DNA from: Typha latifolia
Taxonomy: Eukaryota; Streptophyta; Magnoliopsida; Poales; Typhaceae
NCBI GenBank assembly: GCA_019914945.1
Contig: CM034103.1
Span: forward strand, 4,216,001 to 4,280,000
Length of the DNA: 64,000 nucleotides
Direction of reading: 5' to 3'
A program made the position numbers and the translations under genes. Positions within the stretch are counted from its first letter, which is position 1. Every line of letters starts with the position of its first letter. Positions 55,540-64,000 of this stretch are shown here, one piece after another. The notes below the pieces were generated by a model that had not been told where the DNA came from, ran no database searches, and worked only from the letters and a program-made list of their open reading frames with translations.

Positions 55540-57570
55540 TAGCCTCGTGAATCTCAAATCTAATGGATTTGGAATATTTTGAGATTGGGGGTGAAATGAT
55601 ATGAAATAAATAATGAGGGGAAAGTTTAAATTGGACAAAAACGAGAATACTAGCGTTGTGGTGGTCGTTGGAGGGTGGTGGATGAATGAGAAGTTGTGGA
55701 GTTTGACTGTATGAGTGGGTGCCTCTAAGAGGTAGATGGTGGCTACGGTTTGGAGGTAAAGCTAAGAGTTTCTAGAATAGATCTACTTCTATTAAAATTA
55801 ATGACTCTAATTGAAAGAGCAAATGCGCGATAATAAGATAGCTAAACCAGCATTTATCATAAATAAATCATTACCACTCATATTTATAGGAGTAGAGTTA
55901 TAGTGGGTTGAGTCCAATTCATCCTACTGGGTTACATATGTAAATTATCCACTTTAATTAAATTCAAAAGCAATAAGCAAAATTAATTAACTATACTCGA
56001 CTAGATGCAATCTAACTAATTCGCCTCTCGTGATTGGATCATATTAATACACCACGCTTCTGACAACTTATTTTCAAGGTGACTAGTTACTTGTATAGCC
56101 TCTCATGACAATCGGATGAATTAGATTCTTCTTATTCAAGACTGCCTTAGAATAGGACTTGAGTTGACTGATACTTGCAGTCATCACAGTAGAAGCACAA
56201 GGCCTTCTTGCAGTCTTCCAAGTCATTTGGCACAAATCAGCGTGTGATCTACTATCGATTCTGCTGGGCCATTTTTGCTGGCTGGGTCGGGGTAGGTACA
56301 ACCTCTAGTAGGCCTTGAGCTTTGGCCTTCTTCCTCCTCTAGACTCGAGGCCACCAGCTGCATAGTTTGCTGCTGCGTGGAAGGCTATCTATGACAGTCT
56401 TCTAACAAGCGCTAATGCAAATGGTGGCCATGGCTCGAGTATGGAGGTTCCAAGAAAGAGGCTAGCGATTATGGTTTTGGCTACATGGCATGTTTACCGT
56501 GGTAGAAAACTAGGGTTGCAAGCCCTATTTTCCACTACAATTAGGGAAGACAACGTCGTGGCCTTCTCCAACAATGCCACTACAGCATGTGGGTCTACAA
56601 AGGTGGCAAGGGCTCCACCGTGACTAGAGAGATGCTTTGGGCATGGTTTGACAATTTTTTCATCGCCCTTGCGATTTGAGTTTTCTCATCACGGGGCGAT
56701 CGATTTAGCCTTGGCCAGCGGCATTGGGCTGTGGTGCTAGGTCAAGATGGCCTCTATCAACATTTGCAACACCTTATCGAGCCGTTCGGTGTTCTCTATG
56801 GCAGATTTTGTGGCTTCCTTTGTTATATCCTTCAAAGCCTCTATGGATTTGAGTAACACCCTCGCCTAGAGTGGTTTGTCGACGGTGGTGGCGCCGAGAA
56901 AGCTTCCATAATGATGGAGATAGTTTTTGGTCCTCCATGGTGGCGATTTCCCTTAGATTTTTTTTTTGGATCGCGTGTTTGGCATTGGCTAAGAAACGAG
57001 GCTCTCATACAACTATTACAAATCAAATTTGGATTGATATGTTCGCAGTAAAATTTTGAGATTTCATGGTTGTGTCCTTGTAAATATTAGATCTAAAGGC
57101 TTTCAAATGAAGTGATCCCAAGGTCAGGATGAAAAGATATTAAGTAAATAGTGGGAGAAAGTCAAAACTGGATATAAATGATAATACTGATATTGTAGTG
57201 GTCGTCTGAAGGTGGTGGACAATTGAGAAGTGTAGGTTGGTTGAATAAGTTGGTAGCTCGAGGAGGTAGATGGCTGGCTAGGATTTGGATGTAGAGTTAG
57301 AGTTCTAAAATAGATCTATTCCTATAAAAATAAATGACTATAAATGAAATAGTAAATGTGCAATAAACCAATATTTATTCTATAATCATAAATAAATTAT
57401 GACCATTCATATTTATAAAAGTAGAATGATAGCAGTCATAATTATGTTATATATGCAGATTATCCACTTTCATTAAATTTAAAAATAATAAGTAAAATTA
57501 ATTAACTAGACTTGACTCGATTCAATCTAACGGACTCGCTCCTCACACTCTGATTGTATTAGTTGCACAA
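55540..57570 (-). mobile_element. Small non-autonomous LTR element (TRIM/LARD-like)
   Basis: Direct repeats of ~510 bases at about 55540-56050 and 57060-57570 flank ~1 kb. Shared blocks include GTTGTGGTGGTCGTTGGAGG-like, ATAGATCTACT, CATATTTATAGGAGTAGA, GATTATCCACTTT, ATAATAAGTAAAATTAATTA-like. Just left of the right repeat (57000-57020), GAGGCTCTCATACAACTATT is a worn reverse complement of an initiator-tRNA-Met binding site (TGGTATCAGAGCC-like), so the element reads on the minus strand. The interior has no reverse transcriptase; its small open frames are unrecognised. Other copies: 20220-21115, 50920-51500, 62420-62697. Confidence 0.65.
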
Positions 57571-58075
57571 CCTACTACCAATTATCTAGGCAATACATAT
57601 ATGACAAGGTGTGTTAAGACCATGAAATATATATTGTTGGTTCATTTAACTTGAGATTTTGGGTTAAGTGATTATGAAACATATGCATTTAACAAATTTT
57701 TTAGTCTAGAAAACTAAAAGGGTGGTATTTTTCTGCTAATACTAGTAAAAGACAAGAGTTGGACAGTGAAAATTTAAAAAAATATATGTAAAAACGCTCA
57801 ATAACTAAGATACGTGGTTAGAGTCTTCCGCCATCGAGGAGAAGGTAAAGGGATCAAAATTCCACATTTATAGCCAACTAGAAAACCTCTTCTGCAGAAA
57901 GAAGTCAAATCATTAGAGAACTCCACACAAATCATCTTATCAGAAAGAAAATTCTTTCCATGTCTATGTATGGGTTTGATTGCTCAAATATCTTAGTTGG
58001 GAATGTTACTATAACTACCGATATACTGATGCTAATAGTTAACCTTAGCTTACGAAGAAATAAAATTTTTATTTA

Positions 58076-58528
58076 TGGGCTGTTCGGTTTCTTGTATTTA
58101 AAAATACATATGCATTAAGAAATATATGTTTCTCTAAATGTTGTGTTTAAAAAAAATAAATAGATTGTTTAGTTGATTGTATTTCGTAATGCTGTATCTA
58201 TTAAACACATATTTGGTCCGTTATATTTTATAATAATATATTTAGTAAATAAGTATTTGGTTGTATATTTTATAATACTATTTTAATATTATAATTATAA
58301 TTATTTAATTATATTTTTTAGAACTAAAAAATTGCAACTATATTCTTAACTAAAACAAAATCAAATTTCAGTCGAAATAAGAGAAGAGGGATATATCAAG
58401 TTATGCTAGATGAAGTCTTTTGGCATATATAATTTTCTAAATTTGATATATCAAACCAAATAATAATTTTTGGGTTAGACGCTATATCTATTAATGTAGT
58501 ATTTATAAAACCTCCGACCAAACAGCTC
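58076..58528. mobile_element. Tourist-like MITE with TTA target duplication
   Basis: TTA at 58073-58075 and 58529-58531 flank ends that are inverted: GGGCTGTTCGGT on the left against the reverse complement of GACCAAACAGCTC on the right. The interior is AT-rich, with no coding. The GGGCTGTTTGG-type end plus TTA duplication is the PIF/Harbinger (Tourist) pattern. Confidence 0.7.
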
Positions 58529-58531
58529 TTA

Positions 58532-58955
58532 GTTTCTTTAAATTATTATTGTTTTTCACGTACACTATTTAAATATATTTTTTATTACATACATCCCATG
58601 AATCATTTTTTTTTGTGTCATTTCTAAGTTTGTATAGTTACTTTTTTATTCCTTCGTTCAAATATATATATATATATATGGAATAATAATAATAGTAGTG
58701 AGGTCTGAAATTATCACTTAGAAAATACTTCAATAAGCATGTTAGTTATTTCTCCCATCAATAATATTAAAAAAAAGTACATAAAGGAAACCCCAGCTGG
58801 TGGTAAAAAGTTGTCGGTAGAACTTTTTAACAGTCAATGATCACACGTCTGGCCTTTTCCATGCGACCATCTGTCATTTGATGATTGCGTAAAGCTCGCA
58901 AAGCCAATTCTTTTTTGGCTCATCCTTTCCCATATTCAGATTCTCCCTCTCCCTC

Positions 58956-58994
<39 letters not shown>

Positions 58995-60290
58995 TCTCCA
59001 GAAAAATTAGACATAGTGGTTGGTCATTCAATCGTATTAGATCCTTGAGTGCCCATCCTTCTCACAATTTAATCTTTGGGAAATTTATTAAAACCGTCAT
59101 ATATTTTGTCTTTATTATATTTTACTATACCAACCGTTACCATTGAAATATTAATTTAAAAATAAAAGCAAACCCATATTTTAAGGTTAAATACGAAGTA
59201 TTCTAGGTATTATTTTAATAAAGAGAGAATGATAATATAGATAAAAAAAAGGAACTGATGTCATGCTCCATGCATGCATGAGTGTGAGACAACGGAACAT
59301 ATAGTATAAGTGGTTGTATACCTCACAAGTACTGGTGAGTGGTAAGCATGATGAAGTGCCCAAAGACCATGCCTCATGCGGCATGGCTCTCTGAGTCATG
59401 AGTGTGGATGGTGGATGACAAGAACTTGCTAACGGTAAGATTCGTCCATTTAAATCCCCACCCATATTATATTATTAGCTTAGCAAATCCCGGCGATGTT
59501 GGGAAAAAAAGGCTTGGGGGCACGAGAAGTCGTTCCTCAGATCTTGTTGATGGGAAACTTGTTAGTAAAGATAGTCAAAGAATTGAGAGGGTTTGGTGGA
59601 GATACTCATATCAATGATCTAAGTGCTTAGAAAATGGTGAAGGGATGCAATGTTCTACCTTGTCCATTTCGTGCTTCTTTTCTTTTTCCAACTGTTTTCC
59701 ACTTTCTGAGATGATGGCAAAAGTTGGTGCAAGAACATCCAAATAAGTAGCTATTACTTGGAGTTTAGTGCTTTAGTGGGAAAGTTAGGGAAATTCCAAA
59801 CTCACAATTCTAAGATCTTTTGGATGATTCGTTAAATCCAAACAAAAAGAGTTATATCTCTGTTGATTGTGGAGTAATCATCTTTCGTTCCACGTGGCAA
59901 ACTCGAAGTATATGCTAGATTCAAGAGTCTCTCTTTCACATGATAGCCGACGCACTAAGTATGCTTAAAGATATATATTAATTAATGGAGAAACTTTATG
60001 GGACCTTTTGCTTGTGGGAAATTTAAAAGAAAAATTAGGATTCAAATAAATTAATAACTCATCACGGGATACGAGATATTGCTATCTCAACTAATTTTTA
60101 GTATTTGGTTAGAAAAGGAAGGATACATGCAAAAATGTGTCGGATAAAAATACAGGATAAAAATGACGTTTAGTTGTGAGACTTGATTAAAATGATCAAA
60201 TTAATATTATTGCCTTTTCTCTCTTTTAAGGAAAATATTTTTTTTGTAACTTTGTTTTACAGCTATTATATTGTCTACTTATGATTATTT
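58532..60290. other. Intergenic, microsatellites only
   Basis: No gene supported. Contains (TA)n at 58664-58678 and (CT)n at about 58959-58990. The short open frames at 59187-59465 and 59402-59617 show no recognisable domain. Confidence 0.45.
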
Positions 60291-60291
60291 T

Positions 60292-62330
60292 TGGAATTCC
60301 TTTAACACTGAAAAAATAGGTACGTGCAGCGTGGCTGCCTTCGGGCAAAGGGCCGCTATCCTCCCCTTTTAGTGTCCCCCTACTTGCCCAGATCGAAGCC
60401 TTCTACTAAACTCCCTTACCTTCTCTTTTTCATTTTATTGTGCCATGATCGAAGACAATTTCCTACCATCTGTAGATAAGATTCATTGTACTCATAATTA
60501 TTTTTAGAATTCTTGTAACACCCGAAAAAAGGTGGCACGTAGGGTGGTTGACCTCAGGCGAAGCATTGCTACCCTCCTTTTCTCTTTTCTCCCTTTTTAC
60601 TATTGCCTCTTCCTTTTCCTTCCCTTCCTTGATGAGCATTCCATGGCACTAGAGCCTACTCGAGTCCCATTGGATTGTCGAGAACCTTATCGTGGCCCTT
60701 GGTGAGTTGCGATAGGGGCCATGATAAGGTTCCCAACATTTCCCCTCATAGGGTGGTTCGATGATGGCTGGCCGCTGGTTTGCCCCCTTCCCCTCACGGT
60801 GGTGTTCATGAGGGAGAGGAGGTAACCCCTCTTATGTTGGAGCCGAACTCGATTGGGCTGGCTAGGTTCTAACCCGATTGGCTTGGCCTAGGTCAACCCC
60901 TATTAGGTTGGGTTAGTGAGAGGGCTAGGTTGCCTAGCCCGAGGGCCACTTCTGGGTTGGTCTAGCTTGGCCGAACCCGAGCGAACTGGTTGGGTTAGCT
61001 TGTTTGGGCCCAAGCCCGAGCCTTTCACAAGCCTTTTCTATTTCTTTCATTTTAAGTCGTAAAATGTAGATTTTTGACATGCCATTTTTATTGTAGAGCT
61101 TCTTGGGACCAGTGTCCACCCCTAAGCAGACCAGAACTAAGCCGACATAATTTGTCATTTGAAAATTTTAGTATGTTCAGACAAGTGGACTATCAATCCT
61201 TTCTATTATTGCTTGATGTCATGTGTTAAGTTATAGCCTAAAATAATCTCAATGACATGATAGCCTAAAAATTATAGTTTTACATATTAATTTTACCTGA
61301 TGGTTGATGTAATTACTTTTATCATGATTGCTATGCATATATATCAGCATGTTTATGTATAATACCTCACACTACCCCATGATAATAATATTTTTTATTA
61401 TGCTATATAATATTATGCCACTAGCACATGTGCAGTACCATGAAGGGAGCGACCTTTACATCTTGCTAGTACTTGACACCACCTCAGCCATGGTAGGGGG
61501 CGAGAGAATTATATTATCACTATATAGTATGACCTACGCTTGAGGTCTTAGTTTGTGAGTCTCAAATAATAAGGCATGCTATTTACCGAGTGATGGATAA
61601 CATACTGTCGATTGATGAGAGTCAAACCTTTTAAAATATATAAGTTAGATCTAACGATACATGATGACATAGGGCTAGTACGCCTTTGAGTAATGACTCA
61701 TGATTTCCATACGAGTATTGAAATGAGGGCTCAAATGAGTAGTATTGACATGCAATGTTGACTCATAGTGATGGACTTACAACTGAGGTCTTTAGTATGC
61801 GATGTCAAACAATGGATAATGTTGTTTGCCAGGTAAGGGGCAGACGATTATATTAATAGGGTCTACCCTCCCTTGAAGGCATTTATTTAGTGATAGCTAG
61901 TGGGTCAGGTGTTAGATGTACTAAGTGAATGTGGTGGATAGAGTTAGCATGTGAAAGGTCAAACTGTGCTCTAACTAGATACATTAAACTCATTTTCCTA
62001 TCATGATGATCAGCTATTTAAATATCCTTACATTCTCCATGTTTGGTGTATTTATATCTATGTGGTTTTGCTAATAATAGAGTTTGTTAAACATTAGACT
62101 TATTCATAGTTGATATATGATTTAGATTGATTTCCTAACGACGGGAGCTCAGTAGTATACTCAATAGGCATTAGGCCTATTCTTTTTCTCACTTTCTATA
62201 TTATAATGTTTTGTGACACATTTATATTTTTCTCTTATTGAATCTTTCTTTTAGCATGTACTCCTGTATTCAGGGGCCCTACCCATACTAATGTATTTTT
62301 GATGAATTTGTGAAGTGGATATAAATAATA
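60292..62330 (+). mobile_element. Long Gypsy-type LTR (TGTAACA family) with duplicated start
   Basis: Full LTR start at about 60518 (TGTAACACCCGAAAAAAGG), preceded by a degenerate copy of the same start at ~60301 (TTTAACACTGAAAAAATAGG): a ~218-base tandem duplication of the first part. Then a C/T-rich block (60580-60630), GC-rich DNA (60650-61060) with GGTTGGGTTAG motifs, and an AT-rich end to about 62330. Same plan as at 6290-8788 (reverse), 28486-30480 and 62716. No protein region. Confidence 0.55.
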
Positions 62331-62334
62331 GAGC

Positions 62335-62697
62335 AAACAGGATCCGACCCGCTATGATTCTACTCTTATAAATAGGAGAGGTCATAAGTTATTTGGATGA
62401 GTTTGATCAATTTGTTTGAATGGATCTAGGGTTATAATATACTCTTATGAAAATATAGATGATCTAATGACTATAATAAAAATAAAGATGAGATAATAAA
62501 TAACTTAATGATCATTCCACTCATGATAATTAACACATGACTACTCTTATTTATAGGAAGTAAAATCCTAGTAGATCATATCTACATGCGGATTATCTGC
62601 TTTAATTTAAAATCAAAGATTATAAGCAAATTAGATTAACTCGACTCAACTCAACTCTACTCAACTGACTTGATCTACTTGGTCAGATCTTATCAAG
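62335..62697. mobile_element. Fragment of the non-autonomous LTR family, with a small inversion
   Basis: 62430-62697 follows the LTRs at 20820-21110 and 55790-56040 (TACTCTTATTTATAGGAAGTA, GATTATCTGCTTTAATTTAAA-like, GCAAATTAGATTAACTCGACT). A piece at 62340-62382 (CCGCTATGATTCTACTC.., then TATAAATAGGAG) matches the same family in the opposite orientation, so a short inversion or second fragment is present. Confidence 0.5.
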
Positions 62698-62938
62698 GAA
62701 ATTGTTGTATAGTTGTAACAACCTGGCAAAAAAAATTTTTTTTTTTGGGCACGACGTGATCGACCACACTGTGGCCGGCCTCGTGCCCATGCAAGTTGCA
62801 TGAGCAGCTTGCGTGGTGAGGCGCCACACGCCCACCGCCGCTACTGCAACCAACCGGCTGTGGCCAGCTGGCCGCGACGGGCCCCGGCGCCACCGCCCTC
62901 CACCGCCTCTCTTTCTCCCTCTATATCTCTCTTTCTCT

Positions 62939-62941
<3 letters not shown>

Positions 62942-63033
<92 letters not shown>
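62942..63033. repeat. Long (TC)n microsatellite, about 46 units
   Basis: An uninterrupted TC run of about 92 bases inside the C/T-rich part of the LTR. The length suggests high mutability or an assembly-sensitive site. Confidence 0.95.
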
Positions 63034-63036
<3 letters not shown>

Positions 63037-63285
63037 GAGGTCGGCTTACCGCCGTCGTTGTCGGAGCCTCCCTCCCCACCCCCTCTCTCTATTTTTTTCT
63101 CCTCCCCACTCTCTCTTTCGATCTCTCTTTCTCTATCTAGCTCTCTTTCTCTTGCCCTTGGGCTCGGGCTCGCCGAAGTCGAGCCGTCGACGAGAGGCTG
63201 GCCGCTGGATGGCCACCAGCGGCCGGTGCCCTCCCCGCCGGCCCGGGTCCGCAACCCCCCTCCCTCACCTTCTCTCTTTCTTCTC

Positions 63286-63340
63286 TTCTTCTTCTTCTTC
63301 TTCTTCTTCTTCTTCTTCTTCTTCTTCTTCTTCTTCTTCT
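63286..63340. repeat. (TTC)n microsatellite, about 18 units
   Basis: About 55 bases of perfect TTC repeat, followed by an imperfect TTCTTC-rich tail to about 63380. Lies in the same LTR as the (TC)n run. Confidence 0.95.
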
Positions 63341-64000
63341 TTCTTCTTCTTATTTCTTCCTTCTTCTTCCTTTCTCCTTTCTTTTCCCTCAGCTCTCCTA
63401 CTCCTCTTTCTGCACAGTGCTGGGCTCGACCTAGCACTGTGGCAGAGCATCGGTGGCATTACTTATTATTTATTTATTTGTTTTATTTTAATTTTGTTTA
63501 TTTATTTAGTTAGGTATAGCTTTCTTAATTAATGTAGATAACTTATACATTAATTATTTTTATAATAATATATATTCTTCAACATGATGATTATTAATTA
63601 TAATATTATAATTAATGATTAACTAGGTTATAAACTATTATGCATAAATATAGGTAATACTTATATTTATTTAATTATGTATTTATATTTCTATTAGATT
63701 AGTAGATAGTGTTGTAAATTATAATTATTAGATTTATGTACTGATATTCATAATATATGCATTTTAAGTAATCTTAACAATTTATTATATAATATCATGT
63801 GTAGAATAAGATACCAGTCTTATTAATTAATTAATTATTTTGCATACTTAAGTAAATACTATATAACTTCTGATTAATCAAGATAGAGTAAGAATTATAA
63901 AATTTATTATAAAATAGATCTTGTCTATATGTGTATCTTATTTATAATTATTTAGTTTTTATTTTATAATTACATATTTAGAATATTTTAAATAAAAAGA

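Larger units (their letters stand above)
62716..64000 (+). mobile_element. Start of another TGTAACA-family Gypsy LTR, cut by the window end
   Basis: Begins TGTAACAACCTGGC, then A- and T-runs and TTGGGCACG, as at 28486. GC-rich 62750-62900 is followed by C/T-rich microsatellites and an AT-rich tail running past 64000. The long frames across 62800-63532 on both strands arise from the microsatellites and are not genes. Confidence 0.55.

Overview
This window is a nuclear chromosome segment from a flowering plant. I think it is a monocot because CHLM and the GPR107/108-like gene have very GC-rich, C/G-ending 5' coding halves set in AT-rich DNA; the species cannot be named from sequence alone. Five recognisable protein genes are scattered among transposon debris. 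There are no operons, rRNA genes, convincing tRNAs or CRISPR arrays.

Genes, left to right: (1) a BODYGUARD-type alpha/beta hydrolase (+, 4 exons, 1073-4369), for cuticle/cutin formation; (2) CHLM, magnesium-protoporphyrin IX methyltransferase (+, uninterrupted, 12457-13464), for chlorophyll synthesis in the plastid; (3) a secreted class-B GH9 endoglucanase (+, 8 exons, 22781-25668), complete except for one in-frame TAG at codon 300; (4) a GPR107/108-like seven-transmembrane protein (+, intronless CDS, 34842-36191); (5) an L-gulonolactone-oxidase-like (GULLO) secreted flavoenzyme (-, 3 exons, 39470-43919). They belong to unrelated pathways and look like ordinary plant neighbours, not a functional cluster.

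Repeats by region: 5.6-10.8 kb holds a Mutator-like long-TIR structure containing an antisense Gypsy-type LTR and a GAGCTCG-rich hAT-like MITE. 15.7-21.7 kb is a worn-out Ty1/copia element with recognisable LTRs, itself hit by another LTR and by a reversed LTR element, ending beside a CACTA-like terminus. 26.2-30.5 kb is a Gypsy gag-protease remnant with its 3' LTR. 30.8-34.4 kb has a 99-bp tandem duplication, two TIR elements and an L1-like fragment. The GULLO intron carries shuffled L1 pieces. 47-52 kb has a clean solo LTR (TG..CA, 5-bp target duplication GAGAC) inside a copia gag, carrying a 54-bp minisatellite dense in TTCGAA, followed by an opposite-strand copia element. 55.5-57.6 kb is a small non-autonomous element with two LTRs. 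60.3-64 kb is more of the long-LTR Gypsy family seen at 6-9 and 28-30 kb.

No previously undescribed gene system is evident. The observations most worth following are the single nonsense codon in the GH9 gene, which a shifted splice acceptor could remove in frame; the TTCGAA-rich minisatellite LTR; and the nested TIR structure at 6-10.8 kb.
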